Assembly: GCF_000526155.1 (NCBI RefSeq)
Contig: NZ_JAFN01000001.1
Span: 810,501 to 874,500 of the forward strand
Length of the DNA: 64,000 nucleotides
From: Deferrisoma camini S3R1
GTDB lineage: Bacteria; Desulfobacterota; Deferrisomatia; Deferrisomatales; Deferrisomataceae
Direction: 5' to 3'
This document shows positions 42,789-52,213 of this stretch, one piece after another. A program made the translations under genes and the position numbers. Each line of letters begins with the position of its first letter. The first letter of the stretch is position 1. The notes under the pieces are model-generated. The model did no database searches, was not told the origin of the DNA, and was given only the letters and a program-made list of their open reading frames with translations.

Positions 42789-44885
42789 ATGGACCGAGGA
42801 GCCACCCTGTCGGTACCCGGCTTGCTGAACCGCCACAGCGGCGTGCTGGTGGCGGGCGGGGTCATGAGCATCGTCTTCCTCATGATCCTCCCCCTGCCGA
42901 GGGCCGTCCTGGACCTCCTGCTGGCCCTCAACATCAGCTTCTCGGTCCTGATCTTCCTCCTCGCCATGTACACGGAACGGCCGCTGGACTTCTCGCTGTT
43001 CCCCAGCGTGCTGCTGATCACCACGCTGTTCCGGCTCGCCCTGAACATCTCGTCGACCCGTCTGATCCTGACCCAGGGGGACAAGGGGATCGAGGGCGCC
43101 GGCAGGATCATCGCGGCGTTCGGGTCGTTCGTGGTGGGCGGGAACTTCGTGGTGGGGATCGTCATCTTCCTGATCCTGGTGGTGATCAACTTCGTGGTGA
43201 TCACGAAGGGGGCGACCCGGATCGCGGAGGTGAGCGCCCGGTTCACCCTGGACTCGATGCCGGGCAAGCAGATGGCGATCGACGCCGACCTGAACGCGGG
43301 CCTGATCGACGAGACCGAGGCCCGGAACCGTCGGGAGGAGATCGCCCGGGAGGCGGACTTCTACGGCGCCATGGACGGCGCGAGCAAGTTCGTGCGGGGC
43401 GACGCCATCGCGGGCCTGGTGATCACGGGCATCAACATCCTGGGCGGGTTGGTGATCGGGGTGCTCCAGCTGGGCATCCCCCTGGACCGGGCGGTGCGCA
43501 CCTACACCACCATGACCGTGGGCGACGGGCTGGTGAGCCAGATGCCGGCCCTGATCATCTCCACGGCCGCGGGCATCCTGGTGACCCGGGCCGGGAGCCA
43601 GTCGAACCTGGGCGAGGTCCTTCCCCGGCAGTTGGGGCAGGTGCCCGAGGCCCTGGGCGTGGCGGGCGGGGTGCTGCTGGTGCTGGGGGTGGTGCCCGGG
43701 CTGCCGTTCTTCCCGTTCGCGGTGTTGGCCGCGGTGCTGGGGGGCACGGCCTACAGCCTGAAGAGGGTGCGCGGGGCCGAGGCCCGTCGGAAGGAGGAGG
43801 CGGCGCGCCAGGAGGCGGAGAAGGTGCCGGCGGCCCCGCCCGGCCCGGAGGACGTGACCCCCCTGCTCCAGGTGGACGTGCTGGAGCTGGAGGTGGGGTA
43901 CGGCCTGCTGCACCTGGTGGACGCGGCCCAGGGGGGGGACCTGCTGGAGCGGATCCGGTCGATCCGTCGGCAGATCGCCCTGGAAGCGGGCATCGTGGTG
44001 CCCCCGATCCGCATCCGCGACAACCTCCAGCTGCGGCCGGGGGAGTACATGATCCTGATCAAGGGGATCGAGGTCGCCCGGGCGGAGCTGAAGGAGGGGT
44101 ACCTCCTGGCCATGAATCCGGGGCTGGGGGAAGAGGGGCTCGACGGCATCCCCACCAAGGAGCCGGCCTTCGGGCTCGACGCCCTGTGGATCCGGGATGA
44201 GCTGCGGGAGGAGGCCCAGATCAAGGGATACACGGTGGTGGACCACTCCACCGTCATCGCCACCCACCTGACCGAGATCATCAAGCAGAACGCCCACGAG
44301 CTGCTGGGGCGCCAGGAGACCCAGAACCTGTTGAACGTGGTCAAGGAGCAGGCCCCGGCCCTGGTGGAGGAGCTGGTGCCCGGGCTGCTGCCGCTGGGCG
44401 TGGTGCAGAAGGTGCTCCAGAACCTGCTGCGGGAGCGGGTGAGTATCCGCGACCTGCGCACCATCCTCGAGACCCTGGCCGACTACGCGCCGGTCACGAA
44501 GAACCCAGAGCCCCTCACCGAGTACGTCCGTGCTGCCCTGCGGCGGGCCATCACCAAGCAGTACCAGGACGCCGACGGAAAGCTCCCGGTCATCGCCCTG
44601 GACCACCGCCTCGAGGAGACCCTGCTCGCGGCGGTGCAGAGGACCGAGCACGGGTCGTTCCTGTCCCTGGAGCCGTCGGTGGCCCAGCAGGTGCTCACGG
44701 CGCTGGGCCGGGCGGCCGAGGCCGCCACCCTGGAGAACCTGGTGCCGGTGGTGCTGACCTCGCCGGCCCTGAGGCTGCCGCTGCGGAAGCTCACCGAGCG
44801 GGTGCTGCCGAGCCTGGTGGTGCTGAGCCACAACGAGGTGGAGGGCCCGATCCGAACGATCCGGATGGTGAGCCTTGAAAGTTAG
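42789..44885 (+). CDS. flhA: flagellar type III export gate protein FlhA
   Basis: 698 residues: eight N-terminal membrane helices, the FHIPEP-like conserved loop (SARFTLDSMPGKQMAIDADLNAGLID, then EADFYGAMDGASKFVRGDAIAG), and a large cytoplasmic domain that docks chaperones and late substrates. It forms the nonameric export gate. ATG at 42789. flhB and fliPQR do not accompany it here. The end overlaps the TTG start of flhF. Confidence 0.97.
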   Translation: MDRGATLSVPGLLNRHSGVLVAGGVMSIVFLMILPLPRAVLDLLLALNISFSVLIFLLAMYTERPLDFSLFPSVLLITTLFRLALNISSTRLILTQGDKGIEGAGRIIAAFGSFVVGGNFVVGIVIFLILVVINFVVITKGATRIAEVSARFTLDSMPGKQMAIDADLNAGLIDETEARNRREEIAREADFYGAMDGASKFVRGDAIAGLVITGINILGGLVIGVLQLGIPLDRAVRTYTTMTVGDGLVSQMPALIISTAAGILVTRAGSQSNLGEVLPRQLGQVPEALGVAGGVLLVLGVVPGLPFFPFAVLAAVLGGTAYSLKRVRGAEARRKEEAARQEAEKVPAAPPGPEDVTPLLQVDVLELEVGYGLLHLVDAAQGGDLLERIRSIRRQIALEAGIVVPPIRIRDNLQLRPGEYMILIKGIEVARAELKEGYLLAMNPGLGEEGLDGIPTKEPAFGLDALWIRDELREEAQIKGYTVVDHSTVIATHLTEIIKQNAHELLGRQETQNLLNVVKEQAPALVEELVPGLLPLGVVQKVLQNLLRERVSIRDLRTILETLADYAPVTKNPEPLTEYVRAALRRAITKQYQDADGKLPVIALDHRLEETLLAAVQRTEHGSFLSLEPSVAQQVLTALGRAAEAATLENLVPVVLTSPALRLPLRKLTERVLPSLVVLSHNEVEGPIRTIRMVSLES

Positions 44886-46107
44886 GAAGTTCCAGGCCGT
44901 GGACATGGCCGAGGCCCTCCGCAAGATCAAGGAGGAGCTCGGGCCGGACGCCGTGATCCTGTCGACCCGGCAGGTCAAGCCGGGCAAGGGGGTGTTCGGC
45001 CTGCTGGGCCGCCCGATCCTCGAGGTGACGGCCGCGGCAGACCTGGACGGCCTGGCGCGCAAGGCCGCGCCGCCCGGCGCGCTGGGCCGCGCCGCCTCCC
45101 CCCGACCGGAGCCCGCCCGCCCGGGCGGTGCCGACTCGGGGGCGATCCTGGCCCTCCAGGCCGACATCGACAGCCTCAGGGAGGAGCTCGACCTCCTGGC
45201 CCGTCGGCCCCGCCGCACGCCCGTGGACGGGGTGGCCTCCGAGGTGCGGGGCCTGGTGGCCAAGGTGGAGCGGTTGCTGGAGGAGACGGCCCGGTTCGAG
45301 CGGCTGCGCCTGGCCCCGGGGCTGCGCCGGCTCCACGACCACCTGGAGGCGATCGACGTGGACCCGGCCCTGGCGGCACGGGTGCTGGGGTTCCTCCAGC
45401 AAAAGGTGGACCAGGGCGCGGTGGCGGCCGGCCGCGAGGTGGCCGCGTTCCGGGAGCTGGTGTCCCGCACGGTGCGGGTGTCGGGCCCGTTGCGTCCCGG
45501 CGACGGCCGGCCCCGGGTGGCGGTGTTCGTGGGCCCCACCGGGGTGGGCAAGACCACCACCGTGGCCAAGCTGGCGGCCCGGTTCGCCCTGCAGGACGGC
45601 CGCCGGGTGGGCCTGCTGACCGTGGACACCTTTCGGATCGCGGCGGTGGAGCAGCTCAAGACCTACGCCAACATCATGGGCGTGCCGCTGCGGGTGGCCC
45701 TGGACCGGGGGTCGTTCTTGGACGCGGTCGAGGGATTTTCGGACCGGGATCTGGTGCTCGTGGACACCGCGGGCCAGAGCCCCCGGGACGAGGAGAGCCT
45801 TGTCGAGCTGCTGGAGCTCCTTCCGCCCGGCGTGGAGACCGAGGTGTACCTGGTGTTGGCGGTGACGACCCGGGGCCGGGACCTGGAGCGGATCCTGCGC
45901 CACTACGCGCTGCTCGAGCCGGCCCGGCTCCTGCTCACCAAGCTGGACGAGACCGACTGCCACGGGCCGCTCCTGGGGCTGCCGCTGGTCTCCCGGCTGC
46001 CCCTGAGTTACCTGACCACGGGCCAGAACGTGCCCGATGACATCGAGGAGGCCACGCCCGCGGGCGTGGCGGCGTACCTGGTGCGGGGGCTGGAGGGGGC
46101 GTCGTGA
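44875..46107 (+). CDS. flhF: flagellar SRP-like GTPase FlhF
   Basis: 410 residues. FlhF-specific N-terminus (KVRKFQAVDMAEALRKIKEELGPDAVILSTR), a helical NB region, and the G domain with P-loop GPTGVGKTTT at 220-229, DTFRIAAVEQLK and LVDTAGQSPRD. It sets the pole or site of flagellar assembly, with FlhG as its GTPase activator. TTG start at 44875, within the last codons of flhA. The final G5-type segment is somewhat divergent (TKLDETDCHG retained). Confidence 0.95.
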   Translation: MKVRKFQAVDMAEALRKIKEELGPDAVILSTRQVKPGKGVFGLLGRPILEVTAAADLDGLARKAAPPGALGRAASPRPEPARPGGADSGAILALQADIDSLREELDLLARRPRRTPVDGVASEVRGLVAKVERLLEETARFERLRLAPGLRRLHDHLEAIDVDPALAARVLGFLQQKVDQGAVAAGREVAAFRELVSRTVRVSGPLRPGDGRPRVAVFVGPTGVGKTTTVAKLAARFALQDGRRVGLLTVDTFRIAAVEQLKTYANIMGVPLRVALDRGSFLDAVEGFSDRDLVLVDTAGQSPRDEESLVELLELLPPGVETEVYLVLAVTTRGRDLERILRHYALLEPARLLLTKLDETDCHGPLLGLPLVSRLPLSYLTTGQNVPDDIEEATPAGVAAYLVRGLEGAS

Positions 46108-46970
46108 GGGACCAGGCGCAACGGCTCCGGCAGATGGCCACCGAGCGGGCCGGCCCCGCCCCCACGGACGGCGCCCGGGTCCTGGCCGTGACCAGCGGAA
46201 AGGGGGGGGTCGGGAAGACGAGCCTGGTGGCCAACCTGGCCGTGTCGCTGTCGGGCCGAGGCCGTTCGGTCACCGTGCTGGACGCGGACTTCGGGCTGGC
46301 CAACCTGGACATCCTGCTGAACCTGAACCCCTCCCGGAACCTGGGGCACCTGCTGCGGGGCGAGGCCCCGGCCGAGGAGATCCCGGTGGAGGTGGTGCCG
46401 GGGTTTCGGGTCATTCCCGGGGCCTCGGGGGTGGGGGAGATGGCCGACCTGGACCCGGCCCAACGGGCGAGGCTGGTGCACGAGGCGGGCCGCCTGGCCG
46501 CGGGCGCGGAGTTCTTTCTGATCGACACGGCGGCCGGCATCGGCCGAAACGTGGTGGACCTGTGCGCGGCGGCAGGGGAGGTGTGGGTGGTGACCAACGC
46601 CGAGCCCACGGCGCTCACCGACGCCTACGGGTTGATCAAGGTGCTGTGGAGCCGGGATCCAGACGCCCGGGTGGCCGTGGTGGTGAACGGCGTGGCCGAC
46701 GAGGCGTCGGCCCGGGCGATCCACGACCGGCTCGACCGGGTGGTCCAGCGGTTCCTGGGCCGGAGGGTGGGCTGGGCCGGGTTCGTGGTCCACGACGACC
46801 ACGTGCGACGGGCCGCCCTGCGCCAGGTGGCGTTCGTGACGGCGTACCCGCGGTGCCCCGCGTCCCGGTGCGTGGCGGCCCTGGCCGACAGGCTGCTGGG
46901 ACGAGACGGGGGCGCGGCGGGCGGGGTGACCCGGTTCTGGCAGCGGCTCGCGGCCGGGGGGGCGCGATGA
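46104..46970 (+). CDS. flhG: MinD-like ATPase FlhG (FleN)
   Basis: 288 residues. The N-terminal helix DQAQRLRQM is the segment that in characterised FlhG proteins activates FlhF. Deviant Walker A SGKGGVGKTS at 31-40, DADFGLANLD, and DTAAGIGRNVVD follow. FlhG limits flagellar number and can bind the master sigma54 regulator. GTG start overlaps the flhF stop. The sigma factor gene fliA, often next, is not here; a TPR protein follows instead. Confidence 0.95.
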   Translation: MRDQAQRLRQMATERAGPAPTDGARVLAVTSGKGGVGKTSLVANLAVSLSGRGRSVTVLDADFGLANLDILLNLNPSRNLGHLLRGEAPAEEIPVEVVPGFRVIPGASGVGEMADLDPAQRARLVHEAGRLAAGAEFFLIDTAAGIGRNVVDLCAAAGEVWVVTNAEPTALTDAYGLIKVLWSRDPDARVAVVVNGVADEASARAIHDRLDRVVQRFLGRRVGWAGFVVHDDHVRRAALRQVAFVTAYPRCPASRCVAALADRLLGRDGGAAGGVTRFWQRLAAGGAR

Positions 46971-48988
46971 TCGCCGGGCGGCTCTGGCCGGGCCGCGGTG
47001 GGTTCGCCCTGGTCTTGGCCGTCTCGGCCGTGCTGGGGGCGGCCGTGCCGAGCCGGGCGGTGGTGCTCGCCCGGGTGGAACCGGGCTGGAGCCCGTTCCT
47101 GCGAGCCGGCCCGCCCCCGGGCCGGGAGGCCCTGTGGGCCGAGGCGGGCCGCACCCTGGCGGAGGATCCGGCGCGGGTGGCCCGGGTGGTGGGGAAGGCG
47201 GCCGCGGCAGCCGGGGCTCCGGCGCAGTTGCGGGGGCTGTGGGCCGACGCCCTGTACCTGGCCGGACGCGACACCCTGTGGCAGGCGGAGCGGGTGTACC
47301 GGACTCTCGTGAAGGAGGAGCTGGACGCCGAGCAGACCGCGTGGTGCTGGTTTCAGTTGGGGAACGTGCAACGAATCCAGGGGTTTCCGGAGGCGGCGGC
47401 CGTGTCCTACGAGCAGGCGGTCCCCGGCAGTCGCGAGCCGTGGCAGCGGGCCCTGCGGTTCGACCGGGCCGCCCTGGCGCTGGAGGCGGGCCGGATCCCC
47501 GAGGCGGTCGCGGCCTGGAGGGCCTGGGTCCGTGCGTACCCCCGGGCGCCCGGCCGGGTGGTGGGGCTGTACCTGTGGGGGGAGAGCCTGTGGCGGGCGG
47601 GAGCCGAGGCCGAGGCCGTGGAGCGGTTCCGGCAGGCCCGCAGGCTCGACCCGGACGGGTGGCGGGTCCGGACCGAGACGGCCCGGGCGATGGCCGAGGC
47701 GTTCGAGGCGGCGGGTGACGTGGATGCCGCGGCGGACGTCCTGGAGGCGGTGGCCCGCCTACACCCCGGCACGGCCGATGGGGCGGAGGCGCTCCTGGCC
47801 GTGGGGGCCCTGTGGACCAAGGAAGGGCGGGTGGAGCGGGCGGCGGCCGCCTACGCCCGCCTGCTGGACGGCCCGGCCCCGGCCGAGGCGGCCCGGGAGG
47901 CCCGGCTTCGGCTGGCCCTGCTGGGGGTTCGGTTCGCCGAGCGGGTGGAGCTGACCGAACCGTACCCCGCGTACCGGTGGTTCTACCGGCCGCGGCCGGT
48001 GTTGGAGGATCTGGCCGGGGGACGGGACCCCCTGGCGGCCCAGCGGGCTCTGGAGGGGTTGGCCGAGCTGGCCCGGTCCGATGGGGATGCCCAAGCAGCC
48101 CTGGGGTTCCTGGAGCGGGTGTTCCGGGACTACCCCGAGAGCCCCGAGTCCGGCCGGGCCTACGAGGCGTTCGTGTCGTTGCTGGAGGCCCGGGTGGCGG
48201 AGCTGGTCCGGGACGGGGATCCGGCGGCCGGACTGCTGCTGTTCGAGCGGTTTCGCGGGTCCGCCGGGTGGGTGGCCACCCGGGACCTCGGCGCCCTGGT
48301 CTGGGAGGCGGCCCGGGCGGCCGAGGCGTTGGGGGCGTGGGATCGGGCGCTGGAGCTCTACGGCGAGGTCAAGGCCATGGGAAGCCGGGCCGTGCCCGCC
48401 CGGCGGGCCGAGGCGGCGGCCCTGCGCCTCCGGGCCCGCGAGGGGGACCCGGACGCGGTGGCCCGTTGGGCCGCGGAGCGGCCGCGGGACTGGCGGGCCC
48501 AGCTGGCCCTGGCCCGGGTGCGGGCGGACGAGGGGGATCGGTCCGGAGCCCTGGAAGCGTTCCGGCGGGCCTTGGCCCGGGCCCCGGACGACGCCGCCCG
48601 CTACGCGGTGCGGATCGAAATGGACCGGGTGGGGCGGGGCGAGGCCCGAACCCAGGATCTGTTCCGGGCCTGGAAGGCCCGCCGGGAGCTGTGGCAGAAG
48701 TTGGCGGCCGAGGGGGGGCGCGACCTGCCCGCCCCGAGCCCGGTGGCGGGGGGGCGGTTGGCCTTCGCCCTGGGCCGGTACGGCGAGGCCCTGAGCCTGC
48801 TGCCGGCGAAGGGGGGCGAGCCGGTGGACCGGCTGTTCCGGTCGGTGTCGGCCCTGCGGACCGGGGACGGCTCCGGGGCCCGGGCCGCGTGGGTCGACCT
48901 GGCCGAGACCGAGGACCCGGTGGCGTCCGGGGCGGCCCGGGCGCTGGCCGGGGCCGAAGCGCTTCTGACCCGGGAGGGGAAGCCGTGA
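46967..48988 (+). CDS. exported TPR-repeat protein in the flagellar cluster
   Basis: 673 residues with a signal peptide (GGFALVLAVSAVLGAAVPSRA) and many TPR-like helical pairs (WCWFQLGNVQRIQGFPEAAAVSYEQAV, ALLAVGALWTKEGRVERAAAAYARLL, AGAEAEAVERFRQARRLDPDGW). It is coupled to flhG (ATGA) and to the downstream histidine kinase (GTGA), so its product is made with them, yet it would act in the periplasm. It may scaffold a motor or outer structure, or report on assembly. I know no named flagellar counterpart. Confidence 0.75.
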   Translation: MIAGRLWPGRGGFALVLAVSAVLGAAVPSRAVVLARVEPGWSPFLRAGPPPGREALWAEAGRTLAEDPARVARVVGKAAAAAGAPAQLRGLWADALYLAGRDTLWQAERVYRTLVKEELDAEQTAWCWFQLGNVQRIQGFPEAAAVSYEQAVPGSREPWQRALRFDRAALALEAGRIPEAVAAWRAWVRAYPRAPGRVVGLYLWGESLWRAGAEAEAVERFRQARRLDPDGWRVRTETARAMAEAFEAAGDVDAAADVLEAVARLHPGTADGAEALLAVGALWTKEGRVERAAAAYARLLDGPAPAEAAREARLRLALLGVRFAERVELTEPYPAYRWFYRPRPVLEDLAGGRDPLAAQRALEGLAELARSDGDAQAALGFLERVFRDYPESPESGRAYEAFVSLLEARVAELVRDGDPAAGLLLFERFRGSAGWVATRDLGALVWEAARAAEALGAWDRALELYGEVKAMGSRAVPARRAEAAALRLRAREGDPDAVARWAAERPRDWRAQLALARVRADEGDRSGALEAFRRALARAPDDAARYAVRIEMDRVGRGEARTQDLFRAWKARRELWQKLAAEGGRDLPAPSPVAGGRLAFALGRYGEALSLLPAKGGEPVDRLFRSVSALRTGDGSGARAAWVDLAETEDPVASGAARALAGAEALLTREGKP

Positions 48989-50202
48989 CCGCGGTGCCGG
49001 AGGAGCTCCGGGAAGCGATGCTGCGGTTCCAGGAGGCCACCGAGCGGCTCCAGGGGTCGTACGCCAGGCTCCAGGACGAGGTGCGGGAGCTCCGCAGGCG
49101 GCTGGAGGCGAAGGACCGGGAGCTGGACCGCTCCCTGGCGGAGAGGGCCCGTCTCACCAACTACCTGGAGCACCTGCTGGAGAGCGTGCCCAGCGGGGTG
49201 GTGGCCGTGGACCCCGAGGGCCGGATCTCGACCCTGAACCGGGCCGCCCAGGAGATCACGGGGTTCGGGCCGGAGGCCGTGGGGAAGCCGTTCTCCCACG
49301 TGTTCCGGTTCGAGGAGCCGGCCGAGGCCGATCTCGACGCCCTGGAGGCGGTGTCCCGGCCGGTCGTCACCCTGCACCGGAGCGACGGTCGCCGGGTGCT
49401 GCTGGGGCTTCGGGTGTCGCCGTTCCGCGGGGAGGCCGGGGAGGTGCTGGGGCGGGTGGTGGTGTTCCAAGACGTGACCCGCCTGCGTCGGCTCGAGGAG
49501 CAGGAGGAGCGGAACCGACGGCTGGTGGCCATGGGCCAGATGGCCGCCGGCATCGCCCACGAGATCCGGAACCCCCTGGGCAGCCTGGAGCTGTTCGCCC
49601 ACCACCTGGTGGAGGAGCTGCGGGGCACGGCCCACGAGGACCTGGCCGGCCAGGTGCTCAAGGGACTCCAGAACCTCTCCCGGATCACGGGGAACCTGCT
49701 TCTCTTCGCGCGGCAGGTGGAGCCGCGGTGCCAGACGGTGGACCTGAGGGAGGTGGTCGCCGAGGCGGCCCTCTACGCCCGGTCGGCGATCCGGGCCAAG
49801 GGCGCGCGCCTGGAGGAGGACCTCCGGCCGGCGCCGGTCCTGGCGGACCCGGATCTGGTCCGCCAGGCCCTGCTGAACGTGCTCCTGAACGCGGCCCAGG
49901 CCGTGGACTCGGGGGGGCGGGTACGGGTGGAGTGCGCTCCGGTGGACTCCGAGGAGCCCCCGGCGGTCCGGGTGGCCGTGTGGGACGACGGGCCGGGCGT
50001 GCCGGAGGCGGAGCGGGAGCGGATCTTCGACCCGTTCTACACCACCCGGGCCCGGGGGGTGGGGCTGGGGCTCGCCATCGTGCAGCGGATCGTGGCGGCC
50101 CACGGCGGCTGGGTGGCGGTGGACGGCTCCCCCTGGGGAGGGGCCCGGTTCACCCTGTCGTTCCCGGCGGAACGGCCGGGAGCCACGCCCCCCGAACCAT
50201 GA
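48985..50202 (+). CDS. PAS-domain sensor histidine kinase (FlrB/FleS-like)
   Basis: 405 residues, soluble. A coiled coil (about 15-65) leads to a PAS domain (about 66-165; LLESVPSGVVAVDPEGRIS), the phosphorylation helix MAAGIAHEIRNPLGSLE with H192, and a C-terminal ATPase domain (NVLLNAAQAVDSGG, DDGPGVPEAERERIFDPFYTTRARGVGLGLAIV). With no membrane helix it fits the cytoplasmic FlrB/FleS/FlgS kinases that sense export-apparatus assembly. It is translationally coupled to the TPR gene; its partner regulator lies 104 nt downstream behind an octamer repeat. Confidence 0.87.
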   Translation: MTAVPEELREAMLRFQEATERLQGSYARLQDEVRELRRRLEAKDRELDRSLAERARLTNYLEHLLESVPSGVVAVDPEGRISTLNRAAQEITGFGPEAVGKPFSHVFRFEEPAEADLDALEAVSRPVVTLHRSDGRRVLLGLRVSPFRGEAGEVLGRVVVFQDVTRLRRLEEQEERNRRLVAMGQMAAGIAHEIRNPLGSLELFAHHLVEELRGTAHEDLAGQVLKGLQNLSRITGNLLLFARQVEPRCQTVDLREVVAEAALYARSAIRAKGARLEEDLRPAPVLADPDLVRQALLNVLLNAAQAVDSGGRVRVECAPVDSEEPPAVRVAVWDDGPGVPEAERERIFDPFYTTRARGVGLGLAIVQRIVAAHGGWVAVDGSPWGGARFTLSFPAERPGATPPEP

Positions 50203-50261
50203 GACGGGGGCCCAGGGGCGGGCTTGTGCCTGGAGTATTCGGGGAGCGAAGAGGTTTTTTG

Positions 50262-50293
50262 CCTCCCAGCTTTCCAGCTTCCTAGCCTCCGAA
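50262..50293 (+). repeat. octamer array upstream of the NtrC-type regulator
   Basis: CCTCCCAG, CTTTCCAG, CTTCCTAG, CCTCCGAA, preceded by GAAGAGGTTTTTTG. It ends 13 nt before the GTG start of the regulator, separating it from its kinase gene. Confidence 0.92.
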
Positions 50294-50306
50294 CGGAGAC
50301 TCCTCG

Positions 50307-51647
50307 GTGAGCGACGCGAGACATCTACTGGTGGTGGATGACGATCCGGACATGCGCCTGGCCCTGGAGCTCACCCTGCGCAAGGCCGGGTACCGGTGCA
50401 CCCTGGCCGCGGACGGGCAGGAGGCGCTGGATCTGCTGCGGCGCCAGGGGTTCGATCTGGTGGTGACGGATTTGCGCATGCCCCGGGTGGGGGGGATCGA
50501 GCTGCTGGAGCGGATGAGCGCGGCCGCGCCCCACACCCCGGCGCTGGTGATCACGGCCCACGGCTCCGTGGACGCGGCCGTGGAGAGCATGAAGCGGGGT
50601 GCGGTGGACTTCCTGCAGAAGCCGTTCGGCCCAGACGTGCTGCTGGCCAAGGTGTCGGCGGTGCTGGGGCGGCCGGCGGCCCCCAGGCGGGGCAGGCCCC
50701 GGACGCCGTTCGTGGCCGAGGATCCGGCCATGGAGCGGGTGCTGAGCCTGGTGGAGGCGGCCGCAGCCACCCGGGCCACCGTGCTGATCACCGGCGAGAG
50801 CGGCACGGGGAAGGAGGTGGTGGCCCGCAGGATCCACGAGCTCTCCCCGTGGGCCGAGGGGCCGTTCGTGGGGGTGAACTGCGCCGCGATCCCGGCCAAC
50901 CTCATGGAGAGCGAGCTGTTCGGCCACGAGAAGGGCGCGTTCACCGGGGCCACCGAGGCCCGGCCCGGCCGGTTCGAGCAGGCCCAGGGCGGGACCCTGC
51001 TGCTGGACGAGGTGAGCGAGATGGAGCCGGCGCTCCAGGCCAAGCTCCTGCGGGTGCTCCAGGAGCGGGAGGTGGAGCGGGTGGGGGGGCGCAAGACGAT
51101 CCCTTTGGAGCTGCGGGTGGTGGCCACCACCAACCGGGACCTGCCCGAGGAGGTGCGCCGGGGCCGGTTCCGGGAGGACCTGTACTACCGGCTCCAGGTG
51201 ATCCCGATCCAGGTGCCGCCCCTGCGGAGCCGTCGTCGGGACATCCTGCCCCTGGCCAGACATTTCCTGGCCGCCGCCTGCCGGGCGTACGGGTTGGAGG
51301 AGGCCACCCTCACGGCGGCCGCGGAGAAGGCCCTGCTGGCCCACGACTGGCCGGGCAACGTACGGGAGCTGCAGAACGCGGTGGAGCGGGCGGCCGTGAT
51401 CTGCCGGGGTGGGCCGGTGGGGCCGGAGCACCTGTTCCTGGAGGAGGCCGCGGTCCGACCGGACGGCGGGATCCGGGTCGACGGCACCCTGGACGAGATG
51501 GAGCGGAAGATCATCCTCGCCGCGTACGCCCAGCACGGCCACAACAAGAAGGCCACGGCCCGGGCCCTGGGCATCAATGTGAAGACCCTGCGGGCCAAGC
51601 TCCGGGCCTACGGGGTGGAGGGGGCGGAGCCGGGGGGAGAGGGCTGA
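50307..51647 (+). CDS. sigma54-dependent NtrC-family flagellar regulator (FlrC/FlgR-like)
   Basis: 446 residues: receiver domain with D55 as acceptor (LVVTDLRMPR), AAA+ domain with GESGTGKE, the sigma54-contacting GAFTGA loop (HEKGAFTGATEARPG) and DEVSEM, and a C-terminal Fis-type helix-turn-helix (KKATARALGINVKTLRAKL). Phosphorylated by the kinase upstream, it would activate sigma54 promoters, and a fitting -24/-12 site sits 100 nt beyond its stop, ahead of flgB. GTG start at 50307. Confidence 0.92.
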   Translation: MSDARHLLVVDDDPDMRLALELTLRKAGYRCTLAADGQEALDLLRRQGFDLVVTDLRMPRVGGIELLERMSAAAPHTPALVITAHGSVDAAVESMKRGAVDFLQKPFGPDVLLAKVSAVLGRPAAPRRGRPRTPFVAEDPAMERVLSLVEAAAATRATVLITGESGTGKEVVARRIHELSPWAEGPFVGVNCAAIPANLMESELFGHEKGAFTGATEARPGRFEQAQGGTLLLDEVSEMEPALQAKLLRVLQEREVERVGGRKTIPLELRVVATTNRDLPEEVRRGRFREDLYYRLQVIPIQVPPLRSRRRDILPLARHFLAAACRAYGLEEATLTAAAEKALLAHDWPGNVRELQNAVERAAVICRGGPVGPEHLFLEEAAVRPDGGIRVDGTLDEMERKIILAAYAQHGHNKKATARALGINVKTLRAKLRAYGVEGAEPGGEG

Positions 51648-51749
51648 ACCCTCCGGGGGGAGAAACCGGACCCGTGGGCGTGGCGGGCGCGGTGCGCAGG
51701 GGGCGCGTTTCGGGGGCTCGGAACCGGCTTCCGGCCGGAAGGGGGTCGG

Positions 51750-51765
51750 TGGCCCCGTCCTTGCA
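51750..51765 (+). promoter_or_regulatory. sigma54 promoter of the flgB operon
   Basis: TGGCCCCGTCCTTGCA has GG and GC separated by exactly 10 nt, matching the sigma54 pattern TGGCACG-N4-TTGCA at all key positions. It lies in the 51648-51817 gap, 53 nt before flgB and just after the NtrC-type activator gene. Confidence 0.8.
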
Positions 51766-51817
51766 GGGCTTCGAGCCCGCGGGCATCGGAGGAATCGAGC
51801 GACGCGGAGGAGACGAG

Positions 51818-52213
51818 GTGGGTTTTCTTCGGGCGATGGACGGGGTGGTGGGGCCGCTGGTGGAGGAGCTGCGCTACCGTCAGCGCAGGCAGGCGATGCT
51901 GGCCGCCAACGTGGCCAACGCGGACACGCCGGGATACCGGGCCCTGGACGTGCGGTTCGACCGGGCCATGGCCCGCCACGGGCTGCGGCTGGCCACCACC
52001 CATCCGCGCCATCTCGGCGGCGCCCGGGCTTCCGGCCGGCAGACGGTGGTGGCGGCGAGGGGGACGCCCCGGCGGGACGGAAACGACGTGGACATCGACC
52101 GGGAGATGGCGAAGATCGCGCAGAACCAGATCGAGTACCAGTTCCTGACGCGGATGCTCGGCAGCCGGTTCCGCAAGCTCAAGGAAGCGATCACAGGGAG
52201 GCCGACGCCATGA
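51818..52213 (+). CDS. flgB: flagellar proximal rod protein FlgB
   Basis: 131 residues, normal FlgB length. The N-terminal rod motif AMLAANVANADTPGYRALDVRF and the C-terminal helix DIDREMAKIAQNQIEYQFLTRML are diagnostic. It is the first gene of a long operon running through flgE. GTG at 51818 was chosen for its GGAGG ribosome site 7 nt upstream. It forms the proximal rod with FlgC, FliE and FlgF. Confidence 0.95.
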   Translation: MGFLRAMDGVVGPLVEELRYRQRRQAMLAANVANADTPGYRALDVRFDRAMARHGLRLATTHPRHLGGARASGRQTVVAARGTPRRDGNDVDIDREMAKIAQNQIEYQFLTRMLGSRFRKLKEAITGRPTP

